Positions 36,527 through 45,037 of a stretch of 64,000 bases of DNA are shown here, one piece after another. Under the pieces are notes generated by a model that saw only the letters and a list, made by a program, of their open reading frames with translations, had not been told where the DNA came from and did no database searches. How positions within the stretch are numbered: position 1 is the stretch's first letter; every line of letters starts with the position of its first letter. Made by a program: the position numbers and the translations under genes. The DNA is from DATKBT01 sp035546295 (lineage in GTDB: Bacteria > Acidobacteriota > Thermoanaerobaculia > Multivoradales > Multivoraceae): contig DATKBT010000132.1 in NCBI GenBank assembly GCA_035546295.1, forward strand, positions 1 to 64,000. The letters run 5' to 3'.

Positions 36527-38827
36527 CTACGCCTCGACCTCCGCCGGCTCCCGTCGCAGCTCCCGTGTCTTGTCGATCAGCTTGCCCAGCTCGACCCGAT
36601 CCTCCGCGAGCAGCTCCGCGATGCTGTCGTGGTCGACCTCGGCGACGATGATGTGGCCGACCTCCTCGTAGACGTCGCTGAAGATCCGGTGGGTCTTCAT
36701 CTTCTGCGTCTGATAGCGGTTGTCCTCGGTCGGGCTGACGTAGTGAACGGAGCCCGCCTTGTAGCGGTGGATCAGGAACAGGTGCACCAGGCTCATCAGG
36801 CGCTTCTTGCGCAGCGCCTCCTCGAAGGTGTGCTGGTCGCGCACCGAGAGGATGTAGCGGCCGCGCCGATCCTGGATGATGGCGAAAACCACGTTGGCCA
36901 CTCTCTCGTCGGCCTCGTCGAGCACCTGGAGCTCGAGCAGGTCGGAGGCTGCGGTCGCCGGGCGGAGCTGGACTCGCAGCGTTGGCAGGCCGTAGTGGTG
37001 GGTCCACATCCCGAGCCAATCCTCGAGCAGCTTCGGCGGCACCTCGGTCTGCACCAGGTGCTGAAACTGGGTCGAGCCCCTGCCCATCGCGGCGGTCGTC
37101 GCGGTGCGCCCGGACGACGCCATCAACGCGCCGTCGATCCGTGGCCCGCCGACCAGGGTCTGCGGCGTGCGGTAGGGGGACTCGAGCAGGCGGAACTTCC
37201 GCTGCAGACGGGCGAGCGCCAGCATCCCGTCCTCGATCAGGGCGGTCGCGAACTCCTCGCCGGCGAGCCCGTCGATCTGGTGGCCGCCGTAGGTGATGAA
37301 GTTGAACACGAAGCCGAGCTTGCCCAGCTCCTCGGGAAACCGGGCCATCTCCTGCTCGCTCATGCCGGTGGTGTCCCAGCTGAACGACGGGGACAGGTTG
37401 TAGGCGAGCATCTGCTCGGGATGGACGGCGTGGATCGCCTCCGCGAAGGTCCTGGCGTCCTCGAGATCCGCGGTCTTGGTCTCCATCCACAGGATGTCGG
37501 CGAACGGCGCCACCGCGAGCGACTTGGCGATCGCGTAGTCGATGCCCCCCGCGATCTGGTAGTAGCCCTCGGTGGTCTTGGCGTGCTCGCAGTCCCAGAT
37601 GACGTGCACGCCCATCGACCGGGCTTTCTCTCGCGCCGCCCAGAACGACGAGGCGCTCGCGAACTCGAGCCACTCGTCGGCGGTCATCTCGAAGACCTCC
37701 CCCTCGTTGGCGCGGAACTCGACGACGTCGGCAACCGCCCGGCCGTAGGTCACCAGACCGGCCTGCGCCGCCCACAGGTCGAGGTAGGTCTCGACGATCC
37801 GGTCGAGCACGGCGCCGGGGTTGGCGTGCGGCGCCTGCTGGAACTCCCGCACGCCCTGCTCGATCCTCTCGACGAGCCCGTTGCGCTCGAGCCAGGCATG
37901 GGCCGCCTCGAGCTCGCCGGTGGAGAGCTCGAACAGGAGGTGGCCGCGGATCTCCTCGAGACCGGCGTCGGAGAAGCTCTTCAGGATGGCGACGTAGCCG
38001 GCCTTGTAGCTCGGGATGTCGAGGTTCACCGAGCCGAGGATGAACGGTTGGTCGCGCTCGTCGCTCCGGGACTCGAGGAAGGTCGCGGACTCGGCGTCGG
38101 TGCGCGCGACCAAAATCCCCGGCACCCCCATGACGTCGAGCTGGAAACGCGCCGCGTTGAGACGCTTGATCTGCTCGTCGACCGCGACCAGCACCTTGCC
38201 GCCCTGGTGGCCGCACTTCTTGACCCCGGGCTTCTGGTCCTCGATGTGGTAGCCGGGAACCCCGACCTCGACGAAGCGCCGGATCAGGTTGCGCACGTGC
38301 GCGTCGCCGCCGTGCCCGGTGTCGGCGTCGGCGATGATGAACGGCCGGAAATCCACCTCGGGCGTCGCCTGGCGCTGCTGCTCGCTCATCCGGGAGCGGG
38401 CGAAGTGCTGGTTGCGGTCGGCGGTGAGCAGGGCGCGCACGATCGGCGCCGCCTCGTCCGGCACCTGACTCAGCGGGTAGCTCGCCAGGTCGGCGCCCGG
38501 ATCCTCCGAGATCGAGCCCTTGGCCGAGGTTGCCCAGCCGCCCAGGTAGATTCCCTCGATGCCGAGCCGCTTCATGGTCACCGCCTGCCCCGGAGAGTAG
38601 GGACCGAAGGTGGTGATCGCGCGGCGCTGCTCGAAGAGCTCGCGCAGGCGCGCGTAGAAGTCTCTGGCGGCGGCCTCGGCGACCGCGTAGCCGTGCGCCA
38701 GCGGGCCCCGCTGCTCTGCGACCTGGCGCGCGGAGTACAGGCGGACGACGTGCTCGAAGCGAGGGTCCGCCAACCACGCCTCGACGGCCGCGATCTGCTC
38801 TTCGATGGGGGCGACGGGCTCGCTCAT
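36527..38827 (-). CDS. aceA: isocitrate lyase, long form
   Basis: A 766-residue isocitrate lyase, cleaving isocitrate to glyoxylate and succinate in the glyoxylate shunt. It contains the active-site hallmark KKCGHQGGKVLV, with the catalytic Cys, preceded by FIIADADTGHGGDAHVRNLI, and EDQKPGVKKCG is typical. It belongs to the longer AceA group of about 765 residues rather than the 430-residue type: the C-terminal 200 residues (QHLVQTEVPPKLLEDWLG, YKAGSVHYVSPTEDNRYQTQ) are part of this form. ATG 38827 overlaps the stop of aceB in ATGA, so the two enzymes are co-translated. Expression on acetate or fatty acids is expected. Confidence 0.95.
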   Translation of the reverse strand: MSEPVAPIEEQIAAVEAWLADPRFEHVVRLYSARQVAEQRGPLAHGYAVAEAAARDFYARLRELFEQRRAITTFGPYSPGQAVTMKRLGIEGIYLGGWATSAKGSISEDPGADLASYPLSQVPDEAAPIVRALLTADRNQHFARSRMSEQQRQATPEVDFRPFIIADADTGHGGDAHVRNLIRRFVEVGVPGYHIEDQKPGVKKCGHQGGKVLVAVDEQIKRLNAARFQLDVMGVPGILVARTDAESATFLESRSDERDQPFILGSVNLDIPSYKAGYVAILKSFSDAGLEEIRGHLLFELSTGELEAAHAWLERNGLVERIEQGVREFQQAPHANPGAVLDRIVETYLDLWAAQAGLVTYGRAVADVVEFRANEGEVFEMTADEWLEFASASSFWAAREKARSMGVHVIWDCEHAKTTEGYYQIAGGIDYAIAKSLAVAPFADILWMETKTADLEDARTFAEAIHAVHPEQMLAYNLSPSFSWDTTGMSEQEMARFPEELGKLGFVFNFITYGGHQIDGLAGEEFATALIEDGMLALARLQRKFRLLESPYRTPQTLVGGPRIDGALMASSGRTATTAAMGRGSTQFQHLVQTEVPPKLLEDWLGMWTHHYGLPTLRVQLRPATAASDLLELQVLDEADERVANVVFAIIQDRRGRYILSVRDQHTFEEALRKKRLMSLVHLFLIHRYKAGSVHYVSPTEDNRYQTQKMKTHRIFSDVYEEVGHIIVAEVDHDSIAELLAEDRVELGKLIDKTRELRREPAEVEA

Positions 38828-40779
38828 GACGGTCGCTCCTGCTCTCGGCCGGCCTCGGCCGGGTCGCCTCCAGCCTGCCCTCGCGGGCGGCCGAAGTCCA
38901 GGTTCTCGGTGATCCGGGTGCCGTCTCGCCTGAAGGTCTCCAGGTAGCGATCGATGCGCTCCCGGGCGACCTCCAGGTCGTGGTTGTCGAGGTTGACGTT
39001 CAACAGGTCGATGTACCAGGGCGCCTTGACCTCCTCGAGGACGTAGCGCTCGGCGATCTCCCGCGCGATCGGCAGGGTGGTGGTCTTGGAGTCGTCGTGG
39101 ACGTCGCGATCGTCGGCGGCGAGCAGCTTCTCCATCTCCTCGTCGAGCAGGCGGTGGAAGAGCTCCGCCGTGAAGACGTCCCCCATCTCGACTCCGGTCT
39201 CGGCGTCGTCCTCGGTGAGCTCGGCGCGCTTGTGCAGCCACTCCCAGAGGATGCTGAGCCGGATCTCGCCGGTAGCCATGTCCTCCATGAGGTAGAGCAC
39301 GTCGTCGTTGCCGAAGAAGTCTGCCGGCTTGAGCGCTGCGGCCTGGAAGCCCTGGCCGAAGGCGTTGCCGTACTGAAGCGCCACGCTGAGCAGGTCGCGC
39401 GCTCCGCGCACGCTGCGCGGAGCCGGCTCGAGCAGGATCAGGCCGTCGGCGTCCTCCTCGGTGTAGGTGAGCGGCGGAAACTCCCGGCCGAGCTGGTTGT
39501 CCTCGCCGGCCTCCTCCCAGACCGGCCGCATGATGTGCACCATCTTCCAGTGCGCCACCCACTTGCCGCTGGCGCCCTCCCGCTGCTCGCGACGACCGCC
39601 CGCGACCGCCTTCTCCATGCCGGCGGTCACCCCGCGGGAGGAGCCCACCGGGATGTTGGGCTCCATGCCTCCCTGCCACAGGGCATGGTTGCCGTTGCGA
39701 TCGGGCGTGTTGACGGCGCGGCGGACGCGGTCCTCGTAGTTGCGCATGTAGCCGTAGGTCATGGTGATCGCGTCGATGTTCGGGTTGACGAACTCGGGAT
39801 CCCAGCCCATCGCGTCGGCGACGCTGTTGATGTAGTCCCAGCGGCCGGTGTTGAAGCCGACGAAATGACGACCCAGCGCCGCCCGGATCTCCATGAGCTG
39901 GAAGCTCGCCTCGATCTGCTCGACCAGGACGTACGCCTTGAGGGTGCCGGCGCCGAGGCCGAGGTGCTGCTCGAGCGCGACCAGCAGGTCGTTCCACAGC
40001 GCCGCCTCCTCGGCGGTCTGGATCTTGGGCAGGTAGAGCACCACCGAAGAGCCCTCGTCGCGAAGGCGCCGGTGGTTGTTGACCACATAGAGACAGAGGT
40101 CGACGATCGAGGCCGAGAAGCCGGCGCCGCCGGCGAACCGCACGTGCCGGTCGTCGAGATGGAGCCCGCGCGCACGGAAGATCTTGGTCGTGAGATCGAG
40201 CTGGCGCCGCCAGTCCTCGGCGATCGCTCGGCCCAAGAACCGCTGCGACCATCGGTTCATCTCGGCCGCGACCTGCTCGGCGACATCGAGGAAGCGGTCG
40301 TCCCGGTGGATGGCGAGCTTCAGGTTCCTCTGGTTGTCGAGCGACATCGAGCGCACCTGGCCGAGCGCGTCCTCGCCGTCGAACATCCAGCCGTCTGCGC
40401 CCGACAGGAGCGCGTAGGCGACGTTGCGGATGCTGCGCTCGAGCGCGGCGTCGGGCTTTGCCGCCGGCCCGGTGCCCTGGATCCACTGGCGCTGCAGGTC
40501 GTGCGGGATCTCGCCGCCCTCGAAGTCGCCGTCGCGGGCCTCCTGCACTCCGATCTCGGTGCGGCCGATCGAGTCTTCGGCGGGCAGGAAGCCGATCCGG
40601 CGGTGCTCCCGATACCGGGCCGCTCGTCGAGCGATCCGCGCCTCCATCAGCGCCCGCCGCTCGGCCTCGAGGGGGGCCAGAGCGTACAGCGCGGCGATGG
40701 CGGCCGGGGTGAGGACGTCGTCGTACGCGGTCTCGACGCCGGCACGGATCTCCAGGGTGCGTTCGGTGGTCTGGGTCAT
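38824..40779 (-). CDS. aceB: malate synthase
   Basis: A 651-residue malate synthase A-type enzyme, condensing glyoxylate with acetyl-CoA to malate. Features: DGWMFDGEDALGQVRSMSLD, the substrate strand VLYLPKIQTAEEAALWND, FVGFNTGRWDYINS and TYGYMRNYEDRVRRAVNT, GGMEPNIPVGS near the CoA site, and a C-terminal helical domain with RLSILWEWLHKRAELTEDDA. It is longer than the roughly 530-residue E. coli AceB by N- and C-terminal extensions. ATG 40779 has GAGGAGG nine bases upstream. It is first in the aceB-aceA pair; its stop shares ATGA with aceA. The 106-bp gap to the divergent aldo/keto reductase must contain both promoters. Confidence 0.93.
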   Translation of the reverse strand: MTQTTERTLEIRAGVETAYDDVLTPAAIAALYALAPLEAERRALMEARIARRAARYREHRRIGFLPAEDSIGRTEIGVQEARDGDFEGGEIPHDLQRQWIQGTGPAAKPDAALERSIRNVAYALLSGADGWMFDGEDALGQVRSMSLDNQRNLKLAIHRDDRFLDVAEQVAAEMNRWSQRFLGRAIAEDWRRQLDLTTKIFRARGLHLDDRHVRFAGGAGFSASIVDLCLYVVNNHRRLRDEGSSVVLYLPKIQTAEEAALWNDLLVALEQHLGLGAGTLKAYVLVEQIEASFQLMEIRAALGRHFVGFNTGRWDYINSVADAMGWDPEFVNPNIDAITMTYGYMRNYEDRVRRAVNTPDRNGNHALWQGGMEPNIPVGSSRGVTAGMEKAVAGGRREQREGASGKWVAHWKMVHIMRPVWEEAGEDNQLGREFPPLTYTEEDADGLILLEPAPRSVRGARDLLSVALQYGNAFGQGFQAAALKPADFFGNDDVLYLMEDMATGEIRLSILWEWLHKRAELTEDDAETGVEMGDVFTAELFHRLLDEEMEKLLAADDRDVHDDSKTTTLPIAREIAERYVLEEVKAPWYIDLLNVNLDNHDLEVARERIDRYLETFRRDGTRITENLDFGRPRGQAGGDPAEAGREQERPS

Positions 40780-40885
40780 GGCAGGGAAGCCTCCTCGGAG
40801 CGAGGAGTGTAGCGGGTGGTTCGTCGGCGTCTCGGCGGAGGCCCGGAGCCCGCTGGCATCGAGCCTGCATCCTCTCGTCCTCGTC

Positions 40886-41773
40886 ATGAGCGAAGCGACG
40901 ACGATCCCATCCGCCCCTCCGACAGCCCCTCAGACGCCCAGCAGCCATCCGTCGATGAAGCGAATCGAGGTCGGCGGCTGCTCGGTCCCGGCGCTCGGGC
41001 TCGGCACCTGGCAGCTCCAGGGCAAGGAGTGCTCGGACGCCGTCGAGAGCGCGCTCTCCCTCGGCTACCGCCACATCGACACCGCGCAGGCCTACGGCAA
41101 CGAGGCGGCGGTGGGCGCAGCCATCGACCGCTCCGAGGTCGCGCGCGAGGAGGTCTTCCTGACCACCAAGATCTGGTGGGAGAACCTCGCGCCTCGCGAC
41201 GTGCACGCCAGCGTCGAAGCCAGCCTCGAGCGCCTCGGCACCGACTGGGTCGACCTCCTCCTCATCCACTGGCCGAGCGAGCAGGAGCCGCTCGGCGCCT
41301 CGCTCGAGGTCATGATGGAGCTCGAGGATCGCGGGCGAGCCAGGTTGCTGGGAGTGAGCAACTTCACCTCCACGATGTTCGAGGAGGCTCTCGAGCAGGC
41401 TCCGATCGCGTGCATCCAGGTCGAGTTCCATCCCTGGCTCGGCCAGCCCGACCTCCTGCGCAGGGTCCAGGAGCGCGACCTGATGCTCACCGCTTACACG
41501 CCCCTGGCTCGGGGTCGAGTGTTCGACGAGCCGGTGGTGCGCGAGATCGCGGAGGCGCACGACAAGACGCCCGCCCAGGTCGTGCTGCGCTGGCTGCTCC
41601 AGCACGATCGCGTCGCCGCCATTCCCAAGGCGGCTTCGGCCGCGCACCAGCGCGAGAACCTCGAGGTCTTCGACTTCAGCCTGGCCGACGACGAGATGCA
41701 ACGCATCTTCGATCTCACCCGACGCGAAGAGCGGATCGTCGACCCCGACTTCGCCCCCGACTGGGAGCGATGA
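40886..41773 (+). CDS. aldo/keto reductase (2,5-diketo-D-gluconate reductase-like)
   Basis: A 295-residue NADPH-dependent (beta/alpha)8 oxidoreductase. The catalytic tetrad is visible: Asp in RHIDTAQAYGNE, with the Tyr five residues later, Lys in FLTTKIWWEN and His in LLLIHWPSEQEP. PLARGRVFDEPVV, RWLLQHDRVAAIPKAAS and REERIVDPDFAPDWER match the DkgB branch. Start ATG 40886 gives a 23-residue Pro/Thr/Ser-rich leader; ATG 40955 (MKRIEVGG) is the homology-based alternative, and neither has a ribosome site. Substrates of this branch are keto-sugars and small aldehydes. It is divergent from aceB, with the DUF2267 gene 107 bp downstream. Confidence 0.92.
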   Translation: MSEATTIPSAPPTAPQTPSSHPSMKRIEVGGCSVPALGLGTWQLQGKECSDAVESALSLGYRHIDTAQAYGNEAAVGAAIDRSEVAREEVFLTTKIWWENLAPRDVHASVEASLERLGTDWVDLLLIHWPSEQEPLGASLEVMMELEDRGRARLLGVSNFTSTMFEEALEQAPIACIQVEFHPWLGQPDLLRRVQERDLMLTAYTPLARGRVFDEPVVREIAEAHDKTPAQVVLRWLLQHDRVAAIPKAASAAHQRENLEVFDFSLADDEMQRIFDLTRREERIVDPDFAPDWER

Positions 41774-41880
41774 GACGAGACGAAGGGCCTCCTCGCTGGC
41801 AGAAATCTTGCGACTCGAAAGAGGAGGCGCCTCGAGCGTCGGCAAGCACCACGGGCCGCGGCCCGAGAAAGGCGTCCCGA

Positions 41881-42324
41881 ATGAGTCACACCAACGTCAG
41901 CAACATCAACGAGTCCGTCCACAAGACCCAGCTCTGGCTCAACGAGCTCACCGAGACCGGCGTCTTCGAGGACCAGAACCAGGCCTACAGCGGATTGCGC
42001 GCGGTCCTGCAGACCCTGCGCGATCGCCTGACCGTCGACGAGGCCGTGCATCTCGCCTCCGAGCTGCCGATGGTGGTTCGAGGCTTCTACTACGAAGGGT
42101 GGAAGCCGTCCTCGATGCCGTCCAGTATCGAGACCCCCGACGAGTTCGACGAGCGGATCCGTCACCACCTCTCCCAGGGCTCGAACATCGATCCTCGGGC
42201 GGCCACGCGCGCGGTCTTCGGCCTGCTGAGCGAGCGCATCTCCGACGGTGAGATCGCCCACGTCCGCGACGTGCTGCCCGAGGAGATTCGTGACCTCTGG
42301 CCGGAGGCGTCGGTCGAGAGGTGA
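41881..42324 (+). CDS. DUF2267-family protein
   Basis: A 147-residue, mostly helical cytoplasmic protein. It contains TQLWLNELTETGVFEDQNQA, AYSGLRAVLQTLRDRLTVDE, HLASELPMVVRGFYYEGWKP and SEREISDGE-like regions (here SERISDGEIAHVRDVLPEEI), which together are the DUF2267 pattern: two short helical repeats with a W..E.. and L(P)..VRG.YYEGW. Members are widespread, of unknown function, often in stress-related or dormancy-type regulons. Start ATG 41881. It lies downstream of the aldo/keto reductase on the same strand and may be cotranscribed. Confidence 0.88.
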   Translation: MSHTNVSNINESVHKTQLWLNELTETGVFEDQNQAYSGLRAVLQTLRDRLTVDEAVHLASELPMVVRGFYYEGWKPSSMPSSIETPDEFDERIRHHLSQGSNIDPRAATRAVFGLLSERISDGEIAHVRDVLPEEIRDLWPEASVER

Positions 42325-42396
42325 CCGCCTTCTGCGGCCTCTCAGCGGCGCGTCTCGATCCAGCTTGCGACATCCACATGGATCGGAGAGGACGTT

Positions 42397-42416
42397 CTTA
42401 CCGCCCGGCCGGTAAG
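42397..42416. promoter_or_regulatory. inverted repeat CTTACCG-N6-CGGTAAG upstream of the HPF-like gene
   Basis: Exact 7-bp arms (42397-42403 and 42410-42416) around CCCGGC. It is 73 bp after the DUF2267 stop and 190 bp before the HPF-like start. The arm TTACCG recurs in a second inverted repeat at 43457-43471. It may be a terminator-like stem or an operator half of a shared regulator. Confidence 0.35.
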
Positions 42417-42605
42417 CGGGATCCGGCGAGGAGCGTTCGCGACGATTCCCATCGCCGGCCGGCGGCCGAACCGCGGACGAGCGTGGAGCGGGGCGCGGAG
42501 CGAGTCTCTTGGGCTCGGCGATCGGGCGGCGGATCGAGCGCGGCCTCGGCACGACTCCTCACGAAGGAGCAGACGGCCGAAGACCCGAACCCAAGGTGAA
42601 GAGCC

Positions 42606-43218
42606 ATGCAGATACCCATCGAGCTCAGCCTGCGCGACGTCGAGCGCACCGAAAGGCTGGAGCGGATGGTCGAGGGCAAGGTGGCCCGGCTCGAGCGCGC
42701 CTGCGACGACATCATCGGGTGCCGGGTGGCGATCGAACGGCCGCACCGGCACGCCCGCCTCCGGCAACCCCTACCGAGTCCGGCTCGACATCACCGTGCC
42801 GCCCCGCCACGAGATCGTCGCGGTGGAGAATCCGGGCGACAACGAGCTCAACGACCCGCTCGAGACGGTGCTCAACCGCGCGTTCGTCGCCGCCGAGCGA
42901 CAGCTCGAAGAGGTCGTCGAGCGACGACGGGGCGACGTCAAAACGCATCGCGAGGAACGGGCGCTCGTGGTACGGACCTTTCCCGATCAGGATTACGGCT
43001 TCCTCAAGACCGAGCAGGGGCGCGAGATCTACTTCCATCGCAACTCGGTGCCGGACGACGAGTTCGACCGGCTGACGGTGGGAACCGAGGTGCGGTTCGA
43101 GGAGACGATGGGCGAGATGGGCCCGCAGGCGACCACCGTGCAGAGGATCGGCAAGCCGGGGCAACTCGCTGGAAAGGGAGGGGACGGTGTCGAGCTGCCA
43201 CCGGGCTGGCGATCCTGA
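42606..43218 (+). CDS. HPF/RaiA-like ribosome-binding protein fused to cold-shock domain, one frameshift
   Basis: A two-domain protein of about 203 residues. The N-terminal 60 residues match the hibernation-promoting-factor fold (MQIPIELSLRDVERTERLER, ACDDIIGCRVAIERPHRH). The second half has LDITVPPRHEIVAVENPG, an acidic-helix region ending in RRRGDVKTH, and a C-terminal cold-shock domain (DYGFLKTEQGREIYFHRNSV, FDRLTVGTEVRFEE). In related proteins RPHRH..GNPYRVR is continuous; here an extra base in the C-run at 42754-42756 shifts the frame (NPYRVRLDITVPP reads in the other phase). AAGGTGAAGAG precedes ATG 42606. Expected role: dimerising or silencing ribosomes under stress. Real break or read error is undecided. 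Confidence 0.8.
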
Positions 43219-43577
43219 TGCGCACCAGGCGCGCCACGCAGGATCCGGCATCGATCGGCCACGATCACCTGGCGCAGCGCCCCTGCTCGGTCTCCGAACG
43301 GTTCTGTGTGCGCCGGGAGTGGGACCCCGCGGTAGAGGGGGCGGCAATCCACCCCGGTTCGTCGAGGCTTTGCCCCTGAGGTTCTGGTCGCCCGCCGCCA
43401 AGCCGCACACGCTCATCCTCCTCGCCGAGCGCCGCTGTAGACGCCGCAGATGGCGTCGGTAATCGTTACCGCCACGCGCCTGCGCAGACGTCCGCCGAAT
43501 TTTTCTCGCCGGTCGACCTCGTTGCGATCGTCCTGCATGCGGCTTGCATCCTCTTGCTCTGCGAGGAGGTAAGCACG
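43219..43577. other. intergenic region with stem-loops, no gene recognised
   Basis: This 359-bp gap follows the HPF-like gene. Its left edge can form a stem in which GATCCTG (43211-43217, overlapping the stop) pairs with CAGGATC (43239-43245), possibly a terminator. The right part holds the GGCGT-CGGTAA / TTACCG-CC-ACGCC palindrome described separately and GAGGAGG, the ribosome site of the cytochrome. No coding frame is convincing. Confidence 0.4.
43453..43477. promoter_or_regulatory. inverted repeat GGCGT-CGGTAA-TCG-TTACCG-CC-ACGCC
   Basis: The core CGGTAA (43457-43462), TCG and TTACCG (43466-43471) is a perfect palindrome with a 3-base centre. It is flanked by GGCGT and ACGCC, which also pair, with two bulged bases on the right. 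It sits about 100 bp upstream of the cytochrome ATG (43578), a position suited to an operator or a leader stem. The same TTACCG arm occurs at 42397. Confidence 0.4.
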
Positions 43578-44228
43578 ATGCGAAGCGACAATTGGGCCCA
43601 CACCCTCAAGGTGATGCTGTGGACCGTTCTGGCGACGGTCTGCGTGCTGCTGCTCGGCCTGCTGATCGTCCCCTACACCGGCGTCCTCGACGTGGCTGCC
43701 GCCGAGAGCGACCCCGCCCTCCACTGGTACCTCGAGACGGCGCGCGAGAACAAGGTCTCGTCGCAGGCCGAGGCGATCCAACCGCCCGCCGACCTCACCT
43801 CCCCGCGAAGGATCGACCGCGGTCTCGTCGCCTATCACCAGATGTGCGTGATGTGCCATGGAGCGCCCGGGGTCGATGCGGGCTGGATCGCCCAGGGCCT
43901 CAATCCTGCGCCTCCGCGACTGGCCGACCCGGCCGAGCGCGAGCTCGGCGATGCCACCGCGGCGCGCGATTTCTGGGTGATCGAGAACGGCATCCGGATG
44001 ACGGGGATGGCCGCGCTGGGTCCGACCCACGGCGAGGAGGAGATGTGGGACCTCGTCGCCTTCCTCCAGCATCTACCCGAGATGACGCCCGAGGCCTACG
44101 CGTCTTCGCTCGAAGCCGCGGGGCTGACCTCGTCCTCGGGCTCCGGGCATCATCACCAGAACGACCCGATGGAGGGCGCCGACAGCGAACACGACCACGG
44201 GGGAGACGACCACGCCCACGGCTCGTAG
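43578..44228 (+). CDS. membrane-anchored c-type cytochrome with His-rich tail
   Basis: A 216-residue protein. ATG 43578 has GCGAGGAGGT upstream. One N-terminal helix (TLKVMLWTVLATVCVLLLGL) anchors a class-I cytochrome c domain with MCVMCHGAPG (CxxCH) and a likely axial Met in GIRMTGMAALGPTH. The family is common as a soluble or anchored electron carrier beside oxidases. The last 30 residues are unusual: SGSGHHHQNDPME, then DSEHDHGGDDHAHGS with eight His and several acidic residues, a probable Cu/Zn/Ni-binding tail. No terminal oxidase or metal-transport gene lies next to it. Confidence 0.9.
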   Translation: MRSDNWAHTLKVMLWTVLATVCVLLLGLLIVPYTGVLDVAAAESDPALHWYLETARENKVSSQAEAIQPPADLTSPRRIDRGLVAYHQMCVMCHGAPGVDAGWIAQGLNPAPPRLADPAERELGDATAARDFWVIENGIRMTGMAALGPTHGEEEMWDLVAFLQHLPEMTPEAYASSLEAAGLTSSSGSGHHHQNDPMEGADSEHDHGGDDHAHGS

Positions 44229-44348
44229 GGGTCAATCCTGAATCGCGAGTGCTCCGCTCGCACGGCCAGGCGCAACGTCCGACGAGCGCGATCGGGTCGG
44301 CGCGAGACGCGGCGTTCCTCGTCCCGGGGCGTCGTAGACTGCGTCCCG

Positions 44349-44921
44349 ATGCCTTACGCCTCCGCCGGTCCGCGCCGCGGCTTCCGGCTGCACGTCGGCT
44401 GCGGCCCCGAGCGTCTGCGGGGCTGGATCAATGCCGACCTCGAGCGGCACCCCGGGGTCGACCTGATCCTCGACGCACGGCAGCCGCTGCCATTCGCCGA
44501 CGCCACGATGGCGTACGTCTTCGCCGAGCACTTCCTCGAGCATCTCGATCGCGACAACGGCGTGGCGTTCCTCTCCGAGTGCCGGCGGGTGCTCCACCCC
44601 CGCACGGGCGTGATCCGCGTGTCGACTCCCAACCTCGACTGGGTCTGGTCGACACACTACCGGTACCCTGCCGACGCCGCGACCAAGCGGGCCGGGGCCT
44701 TCCACCTGAACCAGGCCTTCCACGGCTGGGGACACCGCTACCTCTACAACGACGTCGTGCTGACCGACGCGCTGCAGGAGGCGGGGTTCGAGGACGTGCA
44801 GTTCTTCCGCTACGGCGAGAGCGATCGGAACGAGCTCGGCGGCCTCGAGCGGCACGAGATCAACCGCTTCGAGACCTCCGAGACTCTGCCCCACGTCGTC
44901 ATCGCGCAGGCGCACGCCTGA
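44349..44921 (+). CDS. SAM-dependent methyltransferase-like protein
   Basis: A 190-residue class-I methyltransferase. RLHVGCGPERLRGWINADLE is the SAM-binding motif I, LILDARQPLPFADATM covers the Asp of motif II, and AEHFLEHLDRDNGVAFLSE and RVLHPRTGVIRVSTPN follow as motifs III-IV. It is short and lacks any extra substrate domain; such proteins are frequent in polysaccharide- or cell-envelope-gene regions. Start ATG 44349, in a weak ribosome context. The substrate is unknown. It precedes the RCC1/GH25 lipoprotein by 116 bp on the same strand. Confidence 0.88.
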   Translation: MPYASAGPRRGFRLHVGCGPERLRGWINADLERHPGVDLILDARQPLPFADATMAYVFAEHFLEHLDRDNGVAFLSECRRVLHPRTGVIRVSTPNLDWVWSTHYRYPADAATKRAGAFHLNQAFHGWGHRYLYNDVVLTDALQEAGFEDVQFFRYGESDRNELGGLERHEINRFETSETLPHVVIAQAHA

Positions 44922-45037
44922 ACGACCCGCCGCCCGCATCCCGGCGTCGCTGCCTCCGGAGAAGCGTAGGAGTTGGAGATGGAGACTGCAATCTCGCGTC
45001 GTTGACTCTCCGGTGGCGTCGCCTTACGGTTGGCTCG

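Noticed and set aside
38828..41845. A minus-strand extension of the aceA frame across aceB and the aldo/keto reductase
   Set aside because: Isocitrate lyase begins at ATG 38827; the upstream part is out of phase with aceB and opposite to the reductase.
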